From the NCBI GenBank assembly GCA_964370795.1, contig CAYJME010000192.1, positions 1-6,358 of the forward strand: 6,358 nucleotides of DNA. Direction: 5' to 3'. This document shows, one piece after another, positions 1 through 6,110 of the stretch. Source of the DNA: JAHFOW01 sp964370795. Lineage in GTDB: Bacteria; Planctomycetota; Brocadiia; Brocadiales; Brocadiaceae. How positions within the stretch are numbered: the first letter of the stretch is position 1; each line of letters opens with the position of its first letter. Made by a program: the position numbers and the translations under genes. Below the pieces are notes generated by a model that made no database searches, was not told the DNA's origin, and saw only the letters and a program-made list of their open reading frames with translations.

Positions 1-281
1 ATAATACGGTATTGACGGCAGCAGGCGTTATTCAAAGCGGGTCGTTTTACCATATAACCGTTACAGGAAAGTCTGGACAATATATGAGGGTTTATGTAAA
101 CGGTGTACTTGCTAAAGAAAAAATCACAACTCAAACCGTTGATACACCAACTGCTCACGGTTATATTGGAACATCCTGGAGTACCAGTTCAGAATTAATG
201 AATGGTATCATAGACGATATTCGCATTTACAACCGTGCGCTGAGTGATCAGGAAATTGCTGACCTTTATAACACTCAATGA
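1..281 (+). CDS. LamG-domain protein P1, C-terminal fragment (5' end outside window)
   Basis: The frame is open from the window edge (first full codon at base 3) to TGA at 279-281. The TTG at base 12 is not a believable start, because it has no ribosome-binding site and falls inside a domain. The roughly 92 visible residues are the second half of a concanavalin-like LamG domain (Laminin_G_3 type). They show the strand motif RVYVNGVLAKEK, then GYIGTSW, then the closing signature DDIRIYNRALSDQEIADLYN that ends such domains. The protein stops three residues after LYN, so LamG is its C-terminus and no sorting or anchor tail follows. Domains of this kind usually bind glycans or matrix in exported proteins; that role is inferred. 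The segment is nearly the same as the start of P3 at the other window edge, in opposite orientation. It converges on P2, with a hairpin terminator between them. Confidence 0.88.
   Translation, partial: NTVLTAAGVIQSGSFYHITVTGKSGQYMRVYVNGVLAKEKITTQTVDTPTAHGYIGTSWSTSSELMNGIIDDIRIYNRALSDQEIADLYNTQ
52..270 (+). repeat. Inverted repeat, left copy (pairs with 6140-6358)
   Basis: Base x here pairs with base 6410-x at the other end. A hand alignment without gaps gives 38 mismatches in 219 positions, about 83 percent identity. Both copies encode the second half of a LamG domain. The similarity reaches the window end, so the repeat probably continues outside. It flanks the whole of P2 and most of P3. 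Confidence 0.85.
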
Positions 282-324
282 TAACTCACAATTGAATTTT
301 TTTAGGGATCTTGCAGGAAAGATA

Positions 325-353
325 GGCACGGACAAACTTCGTTTGCCCGTGCC
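325..353 (+). terminator. Hairpin terminator between convergent P1 and P2
   Basis: GGCACGG (325-331) pairs with CCGTGCC (347-353). After one A/C mismatch, CAAAC (333-337) pairs with GTTTG (341-345) around a TTC loop. On the + strand the stem is followed by CCTTTATTATTTT, which suits an intrinsic terminator for P1, 44 bases after its stop. On the - strand the downstream sequence is less T-rich, so action on P2 (stop at 402-404) would be weaker. The stem core and the CTTTATTAT tail recur at 4624-4665. Confidence 0.7.
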
Positions 354-401
354 ACCTTTATTATTTTGAAATTTCCAGAAAATGACCGCTTTTATAGGTC
401 A

Positions 402-1652
402 TTATTTGGCATTGTACAGGTCAATAACTTCCTGATTGCTCAAAACCCTGTTATAAAAACGTACCTCATCAAGGATACCGTTAAAATAACCATTGCTGAC
501 TCTGGAATATCCTATTCTCATATCAGGATAGTATGTCATAGGTACAACTGTATTACCCGGAGAGTGCGTTTGCTTATTCACCAACTGTCCGTTTATATAT
601 AACCTCTGTTCTCCCGTACTCCAGCTATATACCCCCACAACGAAAAACCACTTGCCTACAGAATTACCCAAATTCTTTTTCGTTGTCTTCATCACCCTTG
701 AACCACTTGCACTTTGAGTTATAAGAACAAATTCCAGTGTATCAGGAGCAGACGGAGAAAATCGTATATCAAAACCCTCCTGAAGTTGAATATTCGAATT
801 CCATGTCCATGCACCTAATATGGCATCCACGTTTGTCTTATCTTTTGCATTTTTATAAAACCATGCGGAAATAGACATCTCATCGGAATTTACAGGAGGA
901 ATTGATACATAACTACTTGTTCCATTAAATTTCAATCCACCTTTAATTTTACCCGTTGTCCATGTTGCACCACTTATCACCCCATTGTTTCCGTTGCCCG
1001 ATGTGTCATAAGCAGTCGCTCCACTCCCCTCATTAAAGGCATAGAAAGCCTTCAAGCCATAAGACAAGCCAGTTCCGGAAACAGTCACCGCAATGGTATC
1101 GCTACCCGTATTGCCTGCGCCATCAGTTGCCGTTACGGTAATCACTGTATTCCCATTTGATAAACTTATATCTGAAATCATCCAGTTCGTAGTTCCACCA
1201 GCAGCACCACTTCCACCCTTATCGCTACTCCATATCACACTGCTCACCCCACTTCCACTCTCAGCAACACTACCTCCCAAACTTATCATATTATTCGTCG
1301 TTGTATAGGTAGCATCAGATGTTGGATTTGTAATAGTTACCACGGGCGCCACGGTATCCAAAATAATGGAATCACTCACGATACTTGACATATTTCCCGA
1401 CGCATCCTTAAACCATGCATACACCGTTTTACTTCCGTCCACACTGCTTAAAATATAAGAAACACTGGTACTATAGTTTGTAGCAGCAGCAATTGTTGTC
1501 CAACCTTCGCCGGTGGTTGACGGTGTCGCATCACTCGCTGAAAGGTAATATCCTGTTATCCCCGCATTATCTGTTGCATTAAGAGTTATGGTGACATTCG
1601 TAGCATTAGAATATTCATCACCACCTTTTATAATGATTGAACCCACAGGAGC
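402..1652 (-). repeat. Direct repeat copy in P2 (IgA-IgB-LamG), pairs with 4860-6110
   Basis: Base x corresponds to x+4458. The GYY motif, WSSDKGG, the start of LamG and the stop codon all keep this offset, so about 417 codons align without a net gap. Some stretches are almost identical at DNA level, for example the last 80 coding bases and the TTGATACATAACT region near 902-915. Weaker similarity continues about 35 bases beyond both stop codons. Confidence 0.87.
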
Positions 1653-4334
1653 AGTTGTGTCGAGCGTCTTCAATGTCATTTCACTCCCGTGTTTAGTCCC
1701 CGCACTATTCTGTGCCACCAACCGGTAGTAATAAGTCTTGTCTTCTAATAATCCACTTATGGCAGCATTTATTTCCTCATCGTTAGTCCCCGTTACATTC
1801 TGTATGGAGGTAGTATTATCATATATTCCACTCATTGTCCCATACTCAAACCATACCGTAGTGGACAACCCACCTGCATTTACCGTCCCATGCAATCGCG
1901 CCGAGTTTACTGTTACCTCTGTTGCAGGTGCTGTTGTTGCTGTGGGAACTATCCCATAAGTAATGGTAATCGTTGCAATCCTGGTATTCCCCGCATTGTC
2001 CATCGCCGTTATCGCTACCACCGTATCGCCTAATGATAAATTTACCTCTGAAATCATCCAATTTGTAGTCCCAACGGCCTCGCCGCTTCCCCCCTTATCA
2101 CTGCTCCATATTACGTTACTTACCCCGCTTTCGCCATCTGAGGCGCTCCCTTCCAGATTTATCACACTACTGTTCGTTGTGTAAGCAACTTCAGACGTAG
2201 GACTCGATATGGTTATTACCGGCGCAATGGAATCAATCTCAATCGTATCACTTGCAGTATTTGATACATTTCCTGCCGCATCTTTACACCAAACATATAC
2301 CATCTTAGCGCCACCTTCACTGCTCAGTGTATAGGGAATATTAGCAGTGTAATTTGCGGTAGTTGTCACGGATGTCCACCCTGGATCCGATACAGAAGGA
2401 ATCGTGGAGTCTGGAGAAATATAGTAACCTGTCACCCCAACATTATCGGTTGCCGAGATGTTAAGCGTAACGTCTCCGGTTTTTGTATACGTACTGTTAT
2501 CATTTATCACTACCGTACATACTGGCGGAACAACATCAGGGGTTTTAAATATCTTTTCACTTCCATAAACAATTCCCCTCTCATTTTGACCAACAATTCT
2601 GTAATAATATGTTTTACCAGATAACAATTCTGTTAGATTATTACTAACCGCCGTATCATCTGACCCTGTAACCTGCTGAACTAATGTTTTATTATCATAC
2701 GTAATACTCTTCGTTCCATATTCAAACCATACCGTTGTTGATAAACCATTCGCATTAACGGTACCATTCAATATTGCTGCATCCGATTTTATATTCGTTG
2801 CGGAATCTGTTATTACCGTAGGAATTCCCATACTTGTCGATAAAGTGAAAATATATCCATTTCCTTTAACCTGACCATTGCTTGTATCCACTACAATACT
2901 CATACTACTCTTTAATCGTATTTCATTACCTGTTATATCGATGTCCCCGCTACCATCCTCAGACTGCATAAAATAACCATCCGCACGACTCACATTGGTT
3001 ATTGTTTCACCATCGTTGAGTCTAACAACACCACTGTTCGTTAAAAATACAACGAATAGTTTCCCTGTTTTAGGATGACGTGAATATATGACATCACTGC
3101 TCACATAACTATTCGGACTTTGGTATACAATTCCATCCCATGAACGAGATGCCAACGGGATATTATTCAAGTTATCCCAGTTTGGTACACATCTTATCAA
3201 TTTCAATCTTGGATAAACATCCACAACACTTTGAAAATTTGGCATAGTTTTCGAACCACCAAACCGCCCGAACCAATCATACCATGCTCCATCTATGCCA
3301 GCTTTTCCGGCAATGAGACGATTGACGTTTTCTTCAACCGCACTATTCTGACTGCAACCAACCATATCCTTTGTAATATTTACCCCTGAATTAAAATTGT
3401 TACTGTTATCCACAAAATCAGTAACGGCGCCTTCCTGGAGGAGTAGCTCTGGTGTTAACTCATCTTTATCTGTACGGTTTTTGATACTATATATCCATTC
3501 ATCGCCGCTAACAGTTCCCGAACTATCGTATATCCTTGCCGGTTCTATCACCCATTTTGCATCAGGGTAGTCCTGCCGCATTCTTATATTCAATTGTTTG
3601 TAAAAACCAGCCATACCATCAGAATAGGTAGGAAATTCATGCGTAATGGTATCATGTACCAGTCCGGAATCGGTCCCCGTCCAATGTGCCAAAGTGGTAC
3701 GATAAGAGCTTGTACCATTCCAATACCTGAAATCTCCAGCCAGCATGGGGACATCCACTCCATATCCCGCAAAGGTAAATGGTAAACCCGGATTTTCTGA
3801 TCTTTTAAATAATTGCATTATCTTTCCAATAAGTTCATCAATAACCGCTTGTTGCTGTACATCCCACATGACGGAAAATCTTTTATTGTTATTATCCGGG
3901 AAATACCCCGGTGCGAAATTATTAGGAAAGGGATCAGTGCTCTTCCACACCATGCGTTGATTATACCAATTCTTCTGCTCGTCAGTATAAGTTATGGCGG
4001 TATCTATTACCCTGCCACTCTCTGTGCTCGTACCTAAAGAAGCACGATTGGGTAAATCTGCATAAACGTCACCATTAAAATGAGGATCGACAATGATAAA
4101 CCTCAAACCGGCAGCGTCAGGGCTTTTTCTATACGTATCAACAGAGGAAGTCTTTGCGGCTATGTAATCATACCCCATTTGTTTTGCATACTTTATTGTA
4201 TTCGCCGGTGTGTCCCGCCATGCAATGCCATACCAATTCTTCCAATCGCTCTGTGCATACATATTTTCCTGGAGTAAAAAAACAGAAAAGAATAAAAAAA
4301 CTATACACCCTAAAATTTTCATGGCAGGTTTCAC
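402..4334 (-). CDS. Secreted multidomain protein P2: putative glycosidase-like head, 2x(fn3-IgA-IgB), LamG
   Basis: This is a complete gene of 1310 residues. The GTG start at 4334 is preferred over the in-frame ATG four codons later because AAGGAG lies 8 bases before it (20 bases before the ATG). Residues 1-27 form a Sec signal peptide: MKPAMK, hydrophobic 7-21, probable cut after A27. Residues 31 to about 500 are an aromatic-rich domain I cannot assign to a family. Its acidic/aromatic motifs (GVDVPMLAGDF 192-202, WVIEPAR 261-267, GIDGAWYDWFG 346-356) and its size suggest a TIM-barrel glycoside hydrolase-like fold, with a beta-rich tail near 420-500. Two units of 292 residues follow (504-795 and 796-1087). 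Each has an fn3 domain (TTVWFEYGT, KTYYYR), Ig-like A (TDN.G.TGYY, VY.W.KDA.GN) and Ig-like B (VIWSSDKGGSG, TA.D.AGNT). LamG fills 1091-1310 and ends at DEVRFYNRVLSNQEVIDLYNAK... positions 1289-1310. There is no LPXTG, PEP-CTERM or membrane tail. Export and glycan or matrix binding are reasonable; catalysis is unproven. Confidence 0.93.
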   Translation of the reverse strand: MKPAMKILGCIVFLFFSVFLLQENMYAQSDWKNWYGIAWRDTPANTIKYAKQMGYDYIAAKTSSVDTYRKSPDAAGLRFIIVDPHFNGDVYADLPNRASLGTSTESGRVIDTAITYTDEQKNWYNQRMVWKSTDPFPNNFAPGYFPDNNNKRFSVMWDVQQQAVIDELIGKIMQLFKRSENPGLPFTFAGYGVDVPMLAGDFRYWNGTSSYRTTLAHWTGTDSGLVHDTITHEFPTYSDGMAGFYKQLNIRMRQDYPDAKWVIEPARIYDSSGTVSGDEWIYSIKNRTDKDELTPELLLQEGAVTDFVDNSNNFNSGVNITKDMVGCSQNSAVEENVNRLIAGKAGIDGAWYDWFGRFGGSKTMPNFQSVVDVYPRLKLIRCVPNWDNLNNIPLASRSWDGIVYQSPNSYVSSDVIYSRHPKTGKLFVVFLTNSGVVRLNDGETITNVSRADGYFMQSEDGSGDIDITGNEIRLKSSMSIVVDTSNGQVKGNGYIFTLSTSMGIPTVITDSATNIKSDAAILNGTVNANGLSTTVWFEYGTKSITYDNKTLVQQVTGSDDTAVSNNLTELLSGKTYYYRIVGQNERGIVYGSEKIFKTPDVVPPVCTVVINDNSTYTKTGDVTLNISATDNVGVTGYYISPDSTIPSVSDPGWTSVTTTANYTANIPYTLSSEGGAKMVYVWCKDAAGNVSNTASDTIEIDSIAPVITISSPTSEVAYTTNSSVINLEGSASDGESGVSNVIWSSDKGGSGEAVGTTNWMISEVNLSLGDTVVAITAMDNAGNTRIATITITYGIVPTATTAPATEVTVNSARLHGTVNAGGLSTTVWFEYGTMSGIYDNTTSIQNVTGTNDEEINAAISGLLEDKTYYYRLVAQNSAGTKHGSEMTLKTLDTTAPVGSIIIKGGDEYSNATNVTITLNATDNAGITGYYLSASDATPSTTGEGWTTIAAATNYSTSVSYILSSVDGSKTVYAWFKDASGNMSSIVSDSIILDTVAPVVTITNPTSDATYTTTNNMISLGGSVAESGSGVSSVIWSSDKGGSGAAGGTTNWMISDISLSNGNTVITVTATDGAGNTGSDTIAVTVSGTGLSYGLKAFYAFNEGSGATAYDTSGNGNNGVISGATWTTGKIKGGLKFNGTSSYVSIPPVNSDEMSISAWFYKNAKDKTNVDAILGAWTWNSNIQLQEGFDIRFSPSAPDTLEFVLITQSASGSRVMKTTKKNLGNSVGKWFFVVGVYSWSTGEQRLYINGQLVNKQTHSPGNTVVPMTYYPDMRIGYSRVSNGYFNGILDEVRFYNRVLSNQEVIDLYNAK
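1074..1949 (-). repeat. P2 internal tandem repeat, unit 2 (fn3-IgA-IgB, residues 796-1087)
   Basis: This is the second 876-base copy and directly abuts unit 1. Its IgA and IgB halves are also the part shared with P3, while its fn3 domain has no counterpart in the visible P3. The positions matching C606 and C683 are G898 and F975 here. Confidence 0.88.
1950..2825 (-). repeat. P2 internal tandem repeat, unit 1 (fn3-IgA-IgB, residues 504-795)
   Basis: This 876-base unit is the first of two contiguous copies. Landmarks sit exactly 292 residues apart in the two copies: FEYG ends at 540 and 832, GYY starts at 636 and 928, and WSSDKGG starts at 743 and 1035. There is therefore no net insertion or deletion. 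Unit 1 alone has the cysteines C606 and C683 in its IgA domain. The copies have diverged considerably, so the duplication is old or the units were held at one length by selection. Confidence 0.88.
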
Positions 4335-4342
4335 AGGCAGGT

Positions 4343-4348
4343 CTCCTT
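4343..4348 (-). promoter_or_regulatory. Ribosome-binding site of P2, decides the GTG start
   Basis: AAGGAG on the - strand lies 8 bases before GTG (4334-4332). The alternative ATG at 4322 would have a 20-base spacing, too far for this site, so the GTG is the better start. Confidence 0.85.
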
Positions 4349-4366
4349 ATATAAATTAAAATAAGG

Positions 4367-4392
4367 CCGTTTATGAATTTTCATAAATACGG
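4367..4392. other. Leader hairpin of P2 / possible antisense terminator
   Basis: On the + strand CCGTTTATGA (4367-4376) pairs with TCATAA (4381-4386) and ACGG (4389-4392), leaving a two-base bulge and a four-base loop. Seven T follow at 4393-4399. Read on the + strand this has the form of an intrinsic terminator and could stop antisense transcription leaving P2. Read on the - strand it is a stem in the P2 leader, between the inferred transcription start and the ribosome-binding site, preceded by an A-tract. Which role is real cannot be decided from sequence. Confidence 0.5.
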
Positions 4393-4415
4393 TTTTTTTA
4401 GATTAAATTTTAATA

Positions 4416-4444
4416 AGTATACTAAAATATTGAATTCATGTATG
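4416..4444 (-). promoter_or_regulatory. Putative sigma70-type promoter of P2
   Basis: On the - strand the -10 candidate is TATACT (4421-4416), giving an inferred transcription start near 4409 and a 74-base leader before GTG. With a 17-base spacer the -35 hexamer would be CATACA (4444-4439), a poor match. A weak -35 overlapped by an activator site is typical of activator-dependent promoters. The start site is inferred only. Confidence 0.55.
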
Positions 4445-4458
4445 TGACGTAGATCACA
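4443..4458. promoter_or_regulatory. CRP/FNR-family operator, perfect TGTGA-N6-TCACA palindrome
   Basis: TGTGACGTAGATCACA has two perfect CRP half-sites separated by six bases. The symmetry extends one base each side (ATGTGA, TCACAT). Its centre, 4450.5, is 41.5 bases upstream of the start inferred from the TATACT -10 box, which is exactly the class II activator position known from CRP and FNR promoters. This suggests P2 expression responds to a CRP/FNR-family regulator. The signal sensed (cyclic nucleotide, oxygen, nitric oxide or other) cannot be read from the site. Confidence 0.7.
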
Positions 4459-4459
4459 T

Positions 4460-4574
4460 TTTTAAAAATAAGTTGTAAGCACCTCTATTAAAAGTGTTAT
4501 GTTAATTTATCCTATGAGTGTGTCTGGAGGTTAAAAAAGTGGTGGATTTTTGTTTACCATACAAGTCATAATTT
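4460..4574. other. Non-coding stretch between operator and hairpins, no gene seen
   Basis: The sequence is AT-rich and I see no convincing gene. The only notable item is GGAGG (4526-4530), 8 bases before a ten-codon + strand frame that begins GTG GTG at 4539 and ends TAA at 4569-4571. It is too short to support as a gene. Confidence 0.5.
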
Positions 4575-4601
4575 GCAGGGACACGGCAAACCGTGTCCTG
4601 C
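4575..4601. repeat. GC-rich hairpin palindrome
   Basis: GCAGG-G-ACACGG (4575-4586) pairs with CCGTGTCCTGC (4591-4601), an 11-base-pair stem with one bulged G and a CAAA loop. There is no clear T-run on either side, so it looks more like a REP-type dispersed palindrome than a terminator. It lies 23 bases from the next hairpin. Confidence 0.55.
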
Positions 4602-4623
4602 ATTGAATTTCCTTAAACACGAA

Positions 4624-4656
4624 ACGGCACGGACAGACGGACTTTATCCGTGCCGT
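4624..4656. terminator. Hairpin downstream of P3, related to the 325-353 terminator
   Basis: ACGGCACGGA (4624-4633) pairs perfectly with TCCGTGCCGT (4647-4656) around a 13-base loop, followed on the + strand by CTTTATTAT. The GGCACGGACA start, the CCGTGCC end and the CTTTATTAT tail match the hairpin at 325-353. Even the ATTGAATTT upstream of each (291 and 4602) is shared. The T-rich side faces the + strand, although the nearest gene (P3) is on the - strand. It may be bidirectional, or a leftover of a duplicated convergent gene junction. Confidence 0.55.
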
Positions 4657-4667
4657 CTTTATTATAG

Positions 4668-4822
4668 TATTACTCTGTAAAAACTTCTTTTTTTTGTAAG
4701 TTTTTCACAACCCCCTTCCCCCCTTTGTTAAGGGGGAAACTCTGAAATCCCCCTTAGTAAAGGGGGACTCAGGGGGTTGTTTCCCTTTGATCGGGGGATT
4801 TGGTTGCGGCTACGCCGCGCTA
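4668..4822. mobile_element. Possible inserted segment (about 155 bases) between P3 and its hairpin
   Basis: After P2, only a few bases separate the hairpin tail CTTTATTAT from GAAATTTCC and the stop codon. After P3, the same tail (to about 4665) and the matching GAAATTCC (from 4824) are separated by about 155 bases that have no counterpart. The extra part contains an AT-rich stem (AAAAACTT 4679-4686 with AAGTTTTT 4698-4705), the C-rich double hairpin, and GCGGC-TAC-GCCGC (4806-4818). TAG occurs at both borders (4665-4667 and 4821-4823), but a 3-base match is weak evidence of target duplication. No coding capacity is visible, so if mobile it would be MITE-like. Confidence 0.4.
4707..4780. repeat. 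C-rich double-hairpin palindromic element
   Basis: Outer arms ACAACCCCCT (4707-4716) and AGGGGGTTGT (4771-4780) are perfect complements. They enclose two further hairpins: CCCCCTT (4719-4725) with AAGGGGG (4730-4736), and CCCCCTT (4749-4755) with AAGGGGG (4760-4766). One strand could fold into a three-way junction. Short palindromes of this CCCCCTT...AAGGGGG kind are, from memory, dispersed in several environmental bacterial genomes; copy number here is unknown. Confidence 0.65.
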
Positions 4823-4859
4823 GGAAATTCCTTAAAAAAACGACCCTGTTTATGAATCA

Positions 4860-6110
4860 TTATTGGACATTGTACAGGTCGATGACTTCCTGATTGCTCA
4901 ATGCCCTGTTATAAAAACGTACCTCATCAAGAGTACCGTTAAAAAAACCTTTATTTACCCTGGAATGTCCTATTCTCATATCAGAATAATTCGTCAAAGG
5001 CACCACGGTATTTCCCGGAGGATGCGTCTGCGTATTTACTAATTGTCCGTTGACATAGAGCATTTGTTCACCGGTACCCTTACTGTATACACATACGACG
5101 TGGAACCAACTACCTACAGAATTCACCAAATTATACTTGGCCGCCTTCAATACCCTTGTTCCACCAGCATTTTTTGTCACCAGGACAAATTCCAGGGTAT
5201 CAGGAGCAGCAGGAGAGAACCGCACATCAAAGCCTTCATGGAGCTGGGCATTGGAACTCCAGTACCACCCGCCTATTATTGCATCAACGTTTATCGTATC
5301 CTTTGCATTTTTGTAAAACCAGGCAGAAACAGAAACCCCGTCAAAATTCATGCGAGGAATTGATACATAACTGCTGGTTCCATTAAATTTAAATCCACCT
5401 TTGATTTTACCCGTTGTCCATGTTGCACCATTTATCACACCATTGTTTCCCTTACCCGATGTGTCATTTGCAGTCGCTCCACTCCCTTCATTAAAAGTAT
5501 ACAAGGCATTAATACCCGCCGGTGTACTTGTTCCAGAATAACTCACGGTAATAGTGTCCTTCCCTGTATTACCCGCCCCATCAGTTGCCGTTACGGTAAT
5601 TACGGTATTGCCAACAGTCAGGTTTATATTAGAAATCGTCCAACTCATCGTCCCACTGGCCGTGCCGCTTCCACCTTTGTCGCTACTCCATACCACACCA
5701 CTTACCCCGCTTCCATTTTCTGAAATATTACCTCCCAGGTTTATCGTGCTGGCTGTAGCTGTATAGGTAGCAACAGATGTTGGAGTCGTAATGGCTACAA
5801 CGGGCGCTGTCGTATCCACCACAATTGAATCACTGGCCGTTGATGAGATATTACCGTCACTATCCTTGTACCACACATACACCGTTTTACTGCCTTCTCC
5901 ACTACTAAGCGTATGGGAAACGGTTTCACTATAGCCCGGAGCTGACGTCACCGCCACCCATCCTATGTCTGCCGATGACGGCGTCATATCATTTGATGAA
6001 AGATAATATCCAACAACTCCGACATTATCCGTCGCCGATAAATTCAACAGTACCGCAGGAGAATTTGTGTATGCATTTCCATTATTGATACTTATCGAAC
6101 CGACAGGTAC
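4860..6110 (-). repeat. Direct repeat copy in P3 (IgA-IgB-LamG), pairs with 402-1652
   Basis: This is the partner of the P2 C-terminal segment at a constant offset of 4458 bases. The two copies lie in the same orientation, so recombination between them would remove or duplicate a 4.46-kb unit carrying the rest of P2 and the regulatory gap. Confidence 0.87.

Noticed and set aside
7..10. P2 residues 7-10 (ILGC) as a lipoprotein box
   Set aside because: The hydrophobic segment continues for eleven residues after the cysteine, so it is not at the end of the signal region. A normal signal peptidase I site near A27 fits better.
1093..2184. Antisense open frames over the IgB domains (1093-1308, 1963-2184, and the similar 5554-5766)
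   Set aside because: They resemble one another only because the IgB domain is repeated on the other strand. They lack ribosome-binding sites and are best explained as shadows.
3590..4354. Several open frames on both strands over the P2 head region
   Set aside because: P2 is open through the whole region with a clear start, signal peptide and domain logic. None of the alternatives has a recognisable motif or start signal.
4460..4515. Divergent + strand promoter driven by the same CRP-type site
   Set aside because: No good -10 lies at the class II distance in this direction and no gene follows.
4539..4571. Ten-codon + strand frame (GTG GTG GAT ... TAA) with GGAGG 8 bases upstream, possible leader peptide
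   Set aside because: Far too short to judge, no gene follows it on the + strand, and GGAGG-like strings occur by chance. No regulatory residue pattern is visible.
4707..4780. CRISPR array or tandem repeat from the repeated CCCCCTT blocks
   Set aside because: The blocks are inverted pairs with very short loops, without regular spacers.
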